Origin: Lepisosteus oculatus
Taxonomy: Eukaryota; Chordata; Actinopteri; Semionotiformes; Lepisosteidae
DNA length: 64,000 nt
Assembly (NCBI RefSeq): GCF_040954835.1
Contig: NC_090698.1
Coordinates: 1,548,501 to 1,612,500, forward strand
Direction: 5' to 3'
Part shown: piece after piece, positions 25,279 through 37,700 of the stretch
How positions within the stretch are numbered: position 1 is the stretch's first letter
Layout: every line of letters begins with the position of its first letter
Position numbers and translations under genes: made by a program
Notes under the pieces: generated by a model
Seen by the model: the letters and a program-made list of their open reading frames with translations, nothing else
Database searches by the model: none
Told to the model about the DNA's origin: nothing

Positions 25279-25513
25279 ATCACTTTATTAGCTCTATACA
25301 ATTTCTTGCAGACCCCAGCTTGCTCTCCATGAGACACACAGACAGGGAGAGAAACTTGGGGTCAGAGCGCAGGGTCAGACATTTATACAGTGCCCCTGGA
25401 GCAGTTGGGGTTAAGGGCCTTGCTCAGGGGCCCAACGGAGTAGGATTCCTCTGCCGGCCGCGGGATTTGAACTGGCAACCTTCCAGCCACAGGTGCAGAT
25501 CCTTAGCCACAGC
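25279..25513 (-). mobile_element. tRNA-derived SINE, second copy, 5'-truncated
   Basis: This copy shares a long near-identical core with 23052-23327 (for example ggccttgctcaggggcccaa and the B-box region ggatttgaactggcaacc on the plus strand). The minus-strand head stops at GTGGCTAAGGATCTGCACC, and the gcatacccc part of the body is missing. Confidence 0.85.
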
Positions 25514-25959
25514 ATGAAGAGCAATAGGCATAAGTCAGATCTCCAGTCTACATGAGCCCTCATACTGGTGCAGCTAAAGGTTATATCCCATACAATCTGA
25601 TATTTCATATTCATTACAGCAGTTTCCTATCCATGTATATACATTATATACATTAGTGGATTCCTGCAGCTTTTAAGCTTTCTACAGTTTATTCACGAGG
25701 AAGCGTATGAATCTCATCCTGGAAATCTAAACACTCCGAAGCATGTGACATGAAATTAAAACGTCTTGCTTGTCCTGCTTTGAACTGCTGGCGCAAAGAA
25801 ATCCAGTCAGGTAAACAAGACCATCCTTTCCTAGATCCACATGGGCCATCTCTATTCTTGTGCAAATATTCCTCTAGTTTGGCTCTAACTATTGCTTGCA
25901 TGACATCAGCAGCAACAGAAATAAGAAGTAAGGCCCGTGATTAAAAATCCCTCATTTCT

Positions 25960-26240
25960 TAAGTATTACTGCAAGAATACCCTGGTAAAAAACGCTAGAA
26001 AGCTGACGAATGAAACAAGGCTAATAGTAGCTAATTGTTTTGAGGATCTCATCTTTCTTGAATGAAGCCAGGGAACTGACTGCTACAACATGACTGTGTA
26101 TCCTGTTCCATTCTCCCACAACCCTTTGGGTAAAGAAATGCCTCTTGTTCTCAAGTTTTAAACATTCTTACCTCTAGTTGCCACCTGTGAACTTTGTTTT
26201 CTGTTTCCCAGTTTATTAAGCAGTGCTTAAATAGCTCCTG
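25960..26240 (-). mobile_element. CR1-like LINE 3'-end fragment
   Basis: The minus strand encodes a FFTQRVVGEWNRIHSHV-like stretch followed by SLASFKKDEILK, the ORF2 C-terminus, and then a short AT-rich 3' UTR. Confidence 0.7.
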
Positions 26241-29200
26241 ACTGGCTGTGACAGATAAGCCACCAAATAACTTCCGTAGGCGATTTCTTCTGAAACGTTC
26301 GTTCAGAATGCCAAATTCCCCAATCATAATTTCTTCAGATTTCCCGGGAGCCTGGCCAGGCTGCCAGGTTCGGATTCAAAACCCACCCTGAAGCCGCGCC
26401 GACTCGCGCAAATCTCTATCTCGAGAAGGTCCTCCAGAGGCCGTCGGCCGAGGCCAAGGAAAGGTCGACCGATCCGGCAGGGCTGCTGTAGCCAAGAGCG
26501 AGCAGCTCGTTAGAAAGAACAAGAGTAACGTCACTGGCAGCAAGAAGGGAATGGTTAAAGAAGAGTGTCATCCAACAGGATGCAGAGCAAGCGAGAAACT
26601 GCGTAACAGGAAGAAATGTGTTGAGACTTTAATCCCAGTTGTGCCATTTGCTGGCAAAAGAAAGGTCAGGAAGTGCAGCTGAGGGCTGCTTTAGACATCT
26701 TACAGAGTCACCGCGGGTGTGTTGGGGTCTGCTCCGTTCTGCTTGGGGTTTATTGCATTTGCTGCTCATATAAAGAACATGCTGTTAAGCATCATGATCA
26801 CAACCATGGGTTTAGGAGGTTTCTTGCCAACAATACACAAAGTAGCTGTGCCCTCCACTCCTCCCTCCAAACCCCCCACAATGGGATCAACTAGAAATAT
26901 CACAGTTTCTTCACAGCTGTGTGTGTGGCCAGGAGTGATTGTGATATTTCTCAAAAGCTGCAGACTGGGGGAGTGTGTCCCGGTGAACAGGCTTCTCTGT
27001 TTCTGGCAGAGCTCGATATGTGGGACTGTGTGTGTGTCTGCATGCCACTACAGAGTCTGTTTATTTTCTAGCAGGTCTGCTGCTGCAAGCTCTTGGCCTT
27101 ATATGTCAATCTTCTACAAATTTACAAAGAAGTACCAGATAACACAAATCCTCTACTGGTTTCTTCTAGCTAATGTTTGAATTTGTGGCTTCAAATCTTA
27201 AAGATACGAGTTCATCAATACTCATGTTTTCACACCCAACAAAAAAACAGGAACAAACACCATATCTCACATATAGAAAAATATTAAGTCGCAATCTCGG
27301 TTCAGGGTACAGGGTTTTGGAAATATCTTCTCATGATTAGAACTGCATTTTTCTAAATGAAGAGTCTGCTGAAAGCAAAGGCAAAAGTGTTATCTTGAAT
27401 GCAGCTTTACCAACTTTATTTTTAAAATACTTTCTGTCCAGTTCATTATTACGTATCTACCTGTATCTGTCTGTGTAGTGGGTATACTGTGCCATCTCGG
27501 TTTAGTTTATATCTCCCACCTGCCCAGGGACAGCTACTACACAGCTACAGCTTGTAGCTCCAAAAAGCAGTTTTGAAAACTGTACAGTATCTGTATTAAA
27601 CTTGTACTGTCATCCATATTAAGCTATCACTTTTGCCCAATTCTCCGATTTTATAAATCCTAGAAACTTTCTGCTGTATTTCCTGCACAGCACAAGCCCT
27701 CAGTTTAGTCCTCATCTGCATGTTAATCTCCTGCCTGTCAGCATGCACCACGCGGAACCTGCAAGAATCCCATCACAGTCCTGGGATCTGGAGCCCTGAG
27801 TGGTCGCTCCGTCAACAGGGTCAAAGTTTTAGGAGCACGACATCACTTCGTTTTTAATCCAGGCCCTGGCATGCTTACCTGGAACTGTGTGTCGTTTTCA
27901 ATCAAGTGTCCTCTTACATCACAAAAGCCTAAGTCATCCTCTGTCCAAGGGTCGAGAAATGAAGAAACAGGTCTCGGCTCGCGCTGTGTGACGGTTCACC
28001 CTTGCTGAAAGCAGAAGCCGAGGGTTTTTTTAAGAGTTACCTTCTCAGTGGGACGGGAAAAGTGCTCTTGTTTTCACCAGCCGGGTCTGTACCGCATGAA
28101 ACAGAGAGAGGAGCCGGGCCAGGCCCACAGGCAGCAGGGAAGGGAATTCTCTTGTGGAAGAAAATGAAACAAAGAAAAGCAGCAGAAATCCGGAACCTTT
28201 TCGCATTTTCCACCTTTCCTTCCTTACGGCAGCGGGGAGTGATTAAAGTCTAGACACTGTTGGCCATGGATTGGTGCTGTCACAAATTGTTATCTGCTCA
28301 CCCCTTCATCAGCGCAATTATACCTGGGAGAAAGCTGTTAGGCACGCTTCACCCTGCTATTTCAGAACGTGTGGGAACAAATTCTGCACGGCACTGCAGA
28401 CAGGCAGAGGAGAAAGTGACAGGAGGGCCCAGCCACCTGCACGAGCGAGGATGTGTAGGGAAGAGGTCTTGGGCATTTCCATTCAGCACAGAGGGATCCC
28501 AGGAGATTGCACAACAGTCACCTCTATTGACAGCAGTGCTCAAGGGCTCCATGGAGCCTTTTTGTTCCAGGTGTCCAAAGACTGGACTGCAAATGGTTTA
28601 CTGTGGTTTCCTTAAAACACAAAATCACAGCATTGCTGCTCCTGTAGGTGTCCAGATTACATATGCCCGAAAAGTGCCCGGTCTCAAGTAAGCCTTGGTA
28701 TGCACAATAAAAAGGACACGCACAGCCAATCCAACCGCAAATAAGGGACCAGACAGTTGTTCGCAACCTTGACTCAATACTTCAGTTAGCAGCTTTGAAA
28801 AGACTGCTCAGGACTGCCTGCTAAGAAGCGAGCAGGGGAGGAAATTTAGTGTTGCATAAAAATACACGTAATATACTACCCCAAGCTAATTAAGTCTTCC
28901 CTCTCTTAATTTAGGTTGCTAGCTATTATTAGTTTAGAGTGTTTTTTTCTGCCGCAATGCTCTGACACCAACAATGCCAGCACAGTCTAAATAAATGTAT
29001 CACAGTGAACACATAATATGTAAAAAAGTCTAAGCTGACGAAACGGAGCACAAAATCTACTATTTTAAAAGAACCCAACAACATGAGAAAATCAAAGTCC
29101 TTTGCTCTCAGCTCATTTCAGTTTAGATCTGAAATTTCTCATCTTAAGCAAACTGAACAAAGGAAGTAAGAGGTTTCACCTTTCAGAGGTTTAACTTAAT

Positions 29201-30171
29201 TTCAGCAATTAAAGAGAGCCTGGGGCCCGAACCACACTGTGCCCCAGACGTTCAGATTGAGGGGCTTTGGTCTGCAGTGGCTCACTCCCGGCTCCACGGC
29301 TCGAGCAGCGCAGTCAGAGTGTTTACCACCTGCCCTCATCAACACCACTCACTCTCTGTGTACACGGCCCGCTGCGTCTCATCGCCGCTCGACGACAACC
29401 GCGACAGAGGGGAGGAAAGGGCCGATTACTGCGGCCAGGGCGGCAGGCTGTGCCCTCGTGTCACAGCGGGCCCGTGAGAATCCCAGTGACCTCTCCCTGG
29501 CACGGGACAGGGGGAGAGATGCTCTTGTTTCCCCATTTCATGCTTCAGTGAAAGACAGTGGAGTGAGGAGTCAGGCATCAGGAGAAGAAATTTAATGACT
29601 TCAGTGAAACTGCAACGATTTTCACATATAAATTCCCGGCTGAGCTGTGACTCAGAAGATGAATTCATCCCTATTACTCTAGACCTCTCTATAGAATTGT
29701 GTGCGCTTTTGTTTTGCACAGTTTTTGTTTAGATAATAAATTATGAACTCACTTCCCTCTTGCTAAAGTGTTTTCAAAATTTAAGTCAAATCCCCCACTC
29801 ACACAATCCCATTTTTGGAATCAAGTGAGTCCAGGGGGAATTTTCAGACTGTAGGGATTTAACAACAATACATGAGAGATTACTCTTCCTTACATCACTC
29901 CGATTAGTGACTGATTAGTGCTCTGTATCCGATAACTGTGAAGTGCCTAAAAAACATCTAATCTCTTTGAACCTTTTTATTTCATTAAATTGCACAAATT
30001 GCATAAATTGCAAAATTTTACAATATTGCCATAAAGGTACCTTGACCAGTTTGGGAAGGTTTTCAATTCAAACATTAATTTCAGTCAAAACTGCTGCTAC
30101 TTTTATCTGTCCATTTCTGTCTCAAAGTGTCAACAGGCTGACCTGGTCCTCTTACTTTTAAAAACACCTCG
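26241..30171. other. Non-coding sequence
   Basis: No supported gene in almost 4 kb. Short GC-rich patches with CpGs occur near 26345-26500 and 29230-29560 and are not followed by a coding pattern. The rest is AT-rich. Confidence 0.45.
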
Positions 30172-30440
30172 TGCAACAGATGAGATGTTTAATTACTCAA
30201 TCAGCTTATTATTCAAGAGTCAACAGAGAAGCGTGTATAGAGATAACTAGAAGGAACTGCATTCCAAGAACAAAACGTGCTTTTTACACTAAAAATCTTG
30301 GGAGTGTGGAACAAGATACCCAGCCATGTGGTTCTCTCAGACACAGCTGGCCGAGACCCTCGGATCAACAACTGCTAACTCCCAGCTGGCTGGATGGGCA
30401 GAATGGCTCGTCTTGCTTGTAATCTTTCTCATACTCCTAC
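30172..30440 (+). mobile_element. Degenerate CR1-like LINE 3' end
   Basis: The plus strand has the decayed counterpart of the ORF2 C-terminus (nucleotides gggagtgtggaacaagatac ccagccatgtgg). It ends in ggctggatgggcagaatggc tcgtcttgcttgtaatc, the 3' tail shared with the copies at 38632 and 60000. Confidence 0.65.
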
Positions 30441-31559
30441 GTTCGTCAGAGCCCCAGAACCTCTTTCACCAGCAAGCAGCTTTGACTCTTTTCAGTTGAA
30501 AAAATGAAACACCAGTTTGGAAGGCAGAGGCTGAGAGATTTCTCACGAAACTGTAGCTGCAATGTGACTAAAACAAGTGAGGCTCTTCAAAGAGGATATT
30601 TCTCAGGCTCCAGATCCTGCCATTTCCACTTCCGTTATTCTTAAAACACTTTAAAAAGAAACCTTGCCCAGTACATTATTCTGCTGGGTTGTTCACCTTT
30701 CATTTTGTCACTCCCTCCAAAAAAAGAAAAGGCTACAAGTTTCAGGGAGGAAATTTTGCTCTTCGGGTGTTTACAGTTAGAAGCGAACCGCTACCAGCTG
30801 CTTTTTCCACTGGGTTAATGATGGTACAAGTCCAACCTGTTTCATTGACAGGCTGTGTCCTTCAGCTGGCCAAGTGCAGGAGGTCTGATACCCTTTCCTA
30901 GCTAGACCCTGTCCAGCAGAGACACAGCTGCCGTTTCACAGCTCTGAGAGCATCAGAAAGGTTACGAGCGAGAGGAGGCTATTCGACTCAATGACACGGC
31001 CACACGGTTTCCACTGGTGCTCTCTGGTTCTGCTGCTCTCTTCTTCCGCAGAAATCAGCACAGCTGCCTGTGTCAATGCCTCGCCAAGCTAAAAAGAGGC
31101 AGATCTCCAAGCGGACAAGATAGAGACGTTAGAAAGCACCACATCACAGGGCATCTCAAAGTTTGCAAAGGAAGGGTGGGCACACCAATATAACCCACAG
31201 TGGCACGATTATTAAGGGTGGAGCGCAGAAGAGAGGATTGTGTAAGAGCAGACTCACACACAGACTTTCAAGAGCGTAAAGCTTTAAGGAGGCATCAGCT
31301 CTTAACCAGGGAAGAAGCCAACAATATGTGTCAAGTCCTGTACTCATCTAGACTTGCGTAGAAGAAGCCGGAGTGTTACAGGTGGAATACTTATGATGTT
31401 ACAGTAGGAGATGAGATATTGTTTATAGGTCATTAATAAAACTCTTCCAGCAGTCCTTGAACATAGCCGATACCAACTGACTGGAATGCTATTAACAGGA
31501 TGACAAAACTGAACTGAATAATTATAGACTCACTAGCTTTTAACATGTAAGGTTTTGGA
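30441..31559. other. Non-coding sequence
   Basis: No gene seen. A short phrase at 30962-30995 (cgagcgagaggaggctattcg) looks like the reverse of the LINE 3' tail and may be a very short truncated copy. Confidence 0.4.
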
Positions 31560-32660
31560 AATGGTAATTAGAGTTAACTGGAAGGTCATCTTTGGAATGA
31601 AAGCTAGACCCCGCTGAAACTACATTAATGTCAGAGTTCCAGAATAAGTAACAGCTGCTATAGATACAAAGTGCAGGATATTGTGTTATATTTAGATGTT
31701 CAGTAGGCTTTTAATGAAGTTAATATTTCATGTAAAGTTCTTAATTTGCAGGTGGCAGGCATTCAAGAAAATGCTTGACTGGTGTTTGAAAACTGGTCAC
31801 CTGGTCAGCCAGAAAGGACAGATAAGGGGCAAGTGCTCACACAGGAGTGTTGTTATTGAGGGAGCACCGCAGAGACACCACTGCTCTTCCTCATTTCTTT
31901 CAACCATCTCCTGTTTCTTGTCTAGCTGGTAAAACTACTCATGGTTGCAGATGATAAGAAAATAATGTAGGAGCTGCTAAGCAAAATCCAAAGAATGTGG
32001 ACAAAAATCAGAACTGGCAGGTGGTGATTAATGCAGACAAGCACAGAATATGGCACAGAGGGAGCAGAAGACAATTGTAAACAAGATGGGAGACACTGAG
32101 CTGGGCGCAGCTACTTCTGAAAACGACTTACAGTTTATTTTATGTTGACAATTAACAAGTTATATAAAAGGTGGGGAAGCAAAAACAAACAAGACCAAAC
32201 AAAATGCTAGATCATGCATTTCAAAGGGATGTCTTGTTAAAACTGCACTAGTAAGAATTCATTTAGAATACGGTCCACAGTTTTATTTACCATGTGATAG
32301 AAATATGTCTGCTGATCTGGAACCAGGCCAGAGGAGAGCAGCCAAATATATTCCACAGCATAAAGAAATGTAGTGCACTAACAGGCTAAAGGAACGGGAT
32401 CTCTTTAGTCTGTAACCAAAAATAACTGGTTTCAAATCTTTAAAGACGCTGACAAAGCCAAGGCATGAGACGACTTCGGAAACAACAGCAAAACACGAAC
32501 CACAGGACACAAGTGGGGAGGTAAAACTGAGAACAGAAGGCACTACCCTACACAAAGAGTTGTAAGGGATGGGAGCAAGATACCCAGCTTGCCGAAGCCC
32601 GTAACACCCTGGCTGCTTTCAAGAAGGGGCCAGTCTTAAGTTCTCATGTTCTCTTCAAGA
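31560..32660 (+). mobile_element. CR1-like LINE reverse-transcriptase pseudogene, 1.1 kb
   Basis: This is the longest LINE remnant in the window. The blocks occur in the expected order. YLDVQ.AFNEV stands for the LDxxKAFDxV motif near 31688. GSTAETPLLFLISFNHL stands for GVPQGSVLGPLLFLIxIND near 31860. VADDKKIM is the catalytic xADD box near 31945. HLEYGPQFYLP stands for RPHLEYAVQFWSP near 32260. RRAAKYIPQ and LKERDLFSL follow, and the FxQRVVxxWNKLP block is decayed. Many stops and frameshifts show it is long dead. Confidence 0.8.
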
Positions 32661-33719
32661 GCAGTGCAGCGGAGACAGAGTTGCACCCGAGAAGCAGTTC
32701 AGCGTAGTAACGTCTGCTTGTCTCGGCTGCAGGACTTCAAACCCACAGGAATGCTTTGTAAGTGCAGCGCAGCTCCTCATTTTCCAGTCTGTAACCGAGG
32801 GCACCATCTCATAAAGGAACGGTGTGTTTTGTATTTCAAGACCATGTAAACTGCCTACTAACTTGTCCTCCAAAGCAGTGCATTAGCACTTTTTATTCTA
32901 TTTCATATAAAACACACTGCAAAGTCCAAAAAACACACACAAGGGTTTCTCACTTGCCAGTAAATGCTGACAAGCTGAAACTGCACACCCTTACATTTTC
33001 ACTCTGGCCGAGCTCCTCAGGAGGTATTGAGCCTGGAGATCATTAGCAAAATAGGTCTCTGTAGTGATACATATGCTGATAAAATGAAGGACAATGTTTT
33101 TTCAAGTGACATGAAAAAGCCTAGGCCAGCAATTACAGTGCATTCCTGTCAGCAAGTCAACAAACTCGACAAATTACAAGCATTTTAAGTAAAGGCAAAG
33201 CTTAAAAAACATGCTTAAAAAAAAAAGAAAGGAGATCAATTTGCTATAACCTTATGATGGAAAGGACTTTTCATTTGCAATTATCAGTTCCATTGATTGG
33301 AACCAGGAGGATCCTTTCCAGCTCAGGAAATACAAGCCACACGCATGATTAACAGAATTCCACAGAGCCCGGACGTCAATCAGTCTTCACTGCAAGAATA
33401 CGCGTCCCGGCCACTGGATTTAGTACTCCAGGGTAACTGAAGGATGCCTGCTGTCTTTGGCAAGACACCTCATTAACCCGGCTCCTGTATCCTGTTTGCT
33501 GGATAAAAGTGCCCATAAGCCAGCCAGACAGCCCGCTGGGACCCTGCTTCCTGAAGAGATGATGCAGATACAGCAGCAGAAACCGCCACCATGCCACTCA
33601 GCCAGGAGTGCTGTTGACTGTCAGGTGTTTCATTACATCTTCTTTCATTTTTAATTCTAAAGTCACACCGAGAGAGAGACAGAAAGACTGCTGGACAAAA
33701 CAGAGAAAATAGTTCTTTG
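32661..33719. other. Non-coding sequence
   Basis: No supported gene or assigned repeat. Confidence 0.45.
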
Positions 33720-34060
33720 CTCCATAGGAACATTACAGAGACACGTTGGTGGCTTGTTTCATACCCCTGCACCCCTTTGGGTAAAGAAGAGTTTCCTGCT
33801 CTCACTTTCAAACACAGCCCTGTCCTTTCTGCTTCCCTGGTTCACATTCCTCTGACTGCTGATGGTAAAGAAGAAGGAATTTGAGTGTTTGAGTCGCAGT
33901 CTTCTCTGTCCTGCCTGTCTCTGGCTGCGGGCGCAGGATGTTCCCTTCAGCCCTGGAGTGTATCCACCTGCTCCTCTCTCTACTGATTCCAGAGCAGCAA
34001 TATATGTTTTGTAAAGTGGTGATCAAAACTGTGCACAACAGTCTACATGAGATCTACAAG
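33720..34060 (-). mobile_element. CR1-like LINE ORF2 fragment
   Basis: The minus strand encodes YKTYIAALESVERG, matching the RKDIAALERVQRR block, and ESRKLFFTQRGAGV.NKPP, matching the C-terminal FFTQRVVxxWNKLP block, with broken frame between them. Confidence 0.7.
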
Positions 34061-35920
34061 TTTAGAACACTTGTTTAGAACACAATTTAGTTTACGCAGG
34101 TTTAACAATTCGTCCTAAATTTCTGTCAGCCTTTTCCATGGCTTTTCCACATTTGTCTATGTTGATTTATTCAAAATAAGGCAGCAATTGTGAAATATCA
34201 AGCACGCAGCGTGACCCTCCATGCAAATGTCAGCAGCGCACGGCACCTGGGAAAGCCCGGAGCGGCTGCACAGCAGGAACCGGACTGGACTTCACTCCCT
34301 ACGGGTAACCCTGCTGGAAAGGCAAGGTCACCTTCCTCTGCACCTCATCCAGCTCTCCTGCCCCTCTCTCCCAGAGCGCCTGGCCAGCCTCTCTCTCGTG
34401 CTGCCCCGCTGCTCGCTCTTCGCTCAGCGCGCCCCAGTTCTCACCTCACGGGGGCACAGCAGGACACGCCATCTCCACAAGTCACGGCTGCTCATTTCAA
34501 CACGGCAGGGCTTCAGATTCGAACCTCAGGGCTGCTCCGGCACAAAGACGCTGTGCCTTGATCTACGACTGTCAATGGACTCCCGGCTCTGATATCATTT
34601 AATATCATCAAGAGTGATACCACAGCGCTGGTTTCAATGTCACAGAGCTGCTCTCGGGTCTAGCTGGGATATTTAGCTCCAATTATTCAAAGTGCATTTC
34701 TGAGGCTTGCTCTCCAGTATGGCAGACGGATTCCGTAAGAGGAGACTCGTCAGAAGACTTGGACACTTGACTCAGTGTCCAACCCCTGCCTGGACGGACA
34801 AGGTCTTCCCCTGTTCACGCTCGAAGGACAGGGTCCAGCCCCACACCTACAGTATTGTCCGCTAGGCCAAGACGGGCGACAGAGTTTGAGAATGAAGTAT
34901 CCAGGATGCCCAGTTACCAGAAGCAAGAGGAAGTAAAAAAAGACACAGAAATAAATCATGATGACTGCATGCCTGTCAAGAGTCGTGTGACTGTAATTAA
35001 TACAACTACAAGCTATACTCCAAGTATCCCTGTTCTTAGGACATTTTGCACCAGTAGAGAAAAAAAGGCAACATAAACAAAAAATGTATCAGGGCATCTA
35101 TTTGCAGAAATTTGCTCCAAGCACAAGAACATAACCTAGACCTGACAATGGTTTCTCACACAAGGACCAGTCAGGTCAGCCTTGGTCCTGAAGGCTCCCA
35201 GTCCAGCAGTTTCACAGATGCCCTTAAATCAGCACATTAGACTGGAACAAACGTGAGTCTGATCAGCGCAGTCTTTCTACCCTTTTGTGCCAGTTACAGC
35301 CTAAATGGGCTGAGGGGCCTCAAGACATGTGAAACCTTTCCTGGTAATATATCTATGTACCTATCATAGGAAAACACATACTGCTCTGACGTGATTTTTT
35401 ACATAAGGGTATGAATTCTACGTCATCGACCTGACCTCCTCCCACCCACCTTCTGTTTACACAACACTGAGATTTTCTACTCAACCACATGCTATTAAAA
35501 AAGTCAAGCGTTTGTCGATCAGACCGGCGTTACTGCCGTTCTGGTCAGCGGGGCTGCAGCCTGGAGCCGGGCCAGTGTGCAGTGACAGGGCCTTCCCCTG
35601 CACATCGCAGGCTCTTGCAATTACTGATGCTCATCCTGCAATGCAGGACGGTCCCATCGAGAGGGCCGAGAGCCCAGGGCCAGGCCCTGCCTCTGCACCT
35701 CTCCCGCAGCTCCTTCTTCACACTCCTCCTCCCCCCCCCCCCAGCCCGGAGAGCCAGCGGACTCCAAAACTCCGCGACAGCAGGGAGACGACCGCAGAGC
35801 ACGTCCCGTCTGCTGCACGGATGACCAGCACACACCTCTGAGGTGCACTCTCGGGACGTCCATTTTGAGGGAGGTGTGCTTTTGAACGGGGGGGAAGAAA
35901 GTCTGTGTCTTTAAGACAGA
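34061..35920. other. Non-coding sequence with GC-rich patches
   Basis: GC-rich patches at 34200-34560 and 35500-35850 open several short frames without family resemblance. About 34700-34870 has phrases reminiscent of a reversed SINE body. No gene supported. Confidence 0.4.
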
Positions 35921-35927
35921 GAACAAG

Positions 35928-35950
35928 GGACGTCACAGCGCTTTATAAAA
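35928..35950 (+). promoter_or_regulatory. Candidate TATA promoter with CRE-like site
   Basis: A consensus TATAAAA at 35944-35950 stands 8 bp after GGGACGTCACAG (35928-35939), which contains seven of the eight bases of a CRE (TGACGTCA). A possible splice donor GATGAG/GTGAGA lies at 36006/36007 on the same strand. No downstream coding exon was found, so this may be a non-coding transcript start or chance. Confidence 0.3.
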
Positions 35951-37165
35951 GTGCGTGACACGGAAACATTCCGGTGGAAAAACTTGCCCTGATCAATAGT
36001 GATGAGGTGAGATTCTTCGGAGGCTGCCGCTCCGTAGATCAAGCGATTTGAGATCATTTGACATGAAAGGCGCTACATACGTGCAAAGAATTGCAAGAAG
36101 AAAAGAGCCCTTTCAGGACCAGGAGGTTCTCCTCGGGGTTTTCAGGAAACACACAAAAAAAAAACTTATTGCGGACACAACACTAGTTTTCATTTACGGC
36201 TGCGCTCGTGGTCGTTTATCAGGCCTTATTAAAATGAAGGGGGCAGTAAAATGCAAATCTCAGAGAGGAGACAGAGAATCCGGCCAGCAAGAGTGTTATG
36301 GCAGTAATTTCACACGGCTCGTGCACATGTACCAGAGCGCGGGTGCGCCACGAGCCCGGCGGCTCGTGTTTGTTTTTTCAGTTGAAAGCCCATTATCTCG
36401 AGACGACCTGTCACCCCTCCCAATTAACGACATACGCCACTACCGCGCGGCATTCGCCAAATAATAGTTCTCATTACCAAAATCATTACAGTCCTGGCGT
36501 ATCGCCACGACCGGCATCTCGGAGACATAGCCGGTGGGGCACAGTCTTCTGTATTTATTAATAAGCGAACACCATTCACCTGCGTTAAAGTCACTTGGCC
36601 TCTCACTAACCCCCTGGCTGTAATGAATTATTTACAGTGAATATGACAGGCAACCTGCTCGTTTGTGAGCGGGTGAACAGAATGACTTTCAAACTTCATG
36701 TCAGACGCTGAAGGGGTTCATACAACACCGGTCAGACGCGAGTAGGGAGCGGACCGATGGAGGTCCCTCCTCCTCCTCCCTTCTCCTCGGCAGGCCAGCG
36801 AGGAAGGCTACCTCGCCCGAGGGGCAGGAGTACGTGAAACATCTGTCGCGATCACCGCGCCTCGCCATACTCCTCTTATTATTTTAAGTCTTTGGGGGGG
36901 AAGAAAAGTTGCCCCTTTCGCTTTGAATCCGCCCGGGACAACGCAGACCGGTACAAACCTCGAACAGCTTACGGTGCTGGTACTTCAAAAACACAGGACC
37001 GCGTTAACGCGATAAACCCGCAAGACTTACAGAAGCGCCTTCGCCCGAGCAGGTCCAGCCGCCCCGACGCTGGCTGCGAGGGAAGAGGTGCTAAACTCTT
37101 CATCCGAAGCGCCCCGCCGTCGTCCCGCCTGTACTCTCCTCCCGCAGGCGTGCACAGTAATGAGC

Positions 37166-37189
37166 ACACGGTCACGGTCACGGTCACGG
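37166..37189 (+). repeat. CACGGT hexamer repeat
   Basis: There are about four tandem units of CACGGT within the CpG island. Confidence 0.8.
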
Positions 37190-37242
37190 ACGGGACCCCG
37201 GAGCGCCAGCGCGTGTGCGCCGCGCGCCCGCCCGACACTCAC

Positions 37243-37650
37243 CTGGGCTGGGAGCCGACACGCGCCCGCGGCCCCGTGCGCGGCGCCAGAGACGTGTGTG
37301 TGTGTGTTGGGGGGGGAAGTTCAGCTACTGGCGCTGCAGACCCCTGCGCCCCATCGTCCGCAGGGCTGTACTGTCCAGGGGCCCCCCAGCCGCTGTCGGG
37401 TGCTCTCACGCGATGCCAGAGGAAGCGGGGCCGGCTCGTTGTGCGCTCTGCTTCCGCGGCTGCTCCGGAGACAGACGGGTCAGGTTGTCTTCGCTCCAAA
37501 TTAAGAAGCCGGCGGCAGCGTGCACCCTATCTCCCTCCCTTCTCCCTCCCCCTCCTCTCTCTCTCTCTCCCTCCCCTAGAAGATGGCACTTGCTCTGCTC
37601 TGTGTTGCTTCTCACTCGGACGGGTTTTTTTTTTAACTCTTCCGCCGCCG
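37243..37650 (-). other. GPR4: Candidate non-coding first exon of GPR4
   Basis: The minus strand reads AGCCCAG then GTGAGTGTCG at 37243/37242, a near-ideal splice donor inside the CpG island. The upstream part is GC-rich and GA-rich as expected for a leader. The right end is not defined; 37650 is only where the island fades. Joining to the acceptor near 5305 would give a first intron of about 32 kb. This is inference. Confidence 0.35.
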
Positions 37651-37700
37651 ACACGCAGCTCTAGGGCTTGTGGGGCAGACGGGTGGCCGGGACGATCCGG

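Larger units (their letters stand above)
36740..37700. promoter_or_regulatory. CpG island, candidate GPR4 promoter
   Basis: CpG dinucleotides are dense over about 1 kb, in contrast to the AT-rich flanks. A pyrimidine/GA tract lies at 37530-37578, followed by AAGATGGC (a YY1-like word) at 37581. A hexamer CACGGT array sits at 37166-37189. A CAG/GTGAGTG donor lies on the minus strand at 37243/37242. Because both flanking genes run leftward and EML2 ends at 54.4 kb, GPR4 is the only protein gene here that such a minus-strand promoter could serve. A plus-strand non-coding transcript is also possible. The long plus-strand frame through it is a GC artefact. Confidence 0.6.

Noticed and set aside
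35975-36070. A C/D-box snoRNA suggested by gtgatgagg and nearby ctga words
   Set aside because: No terminal stem and no properly placed D box; the match is too short to support.
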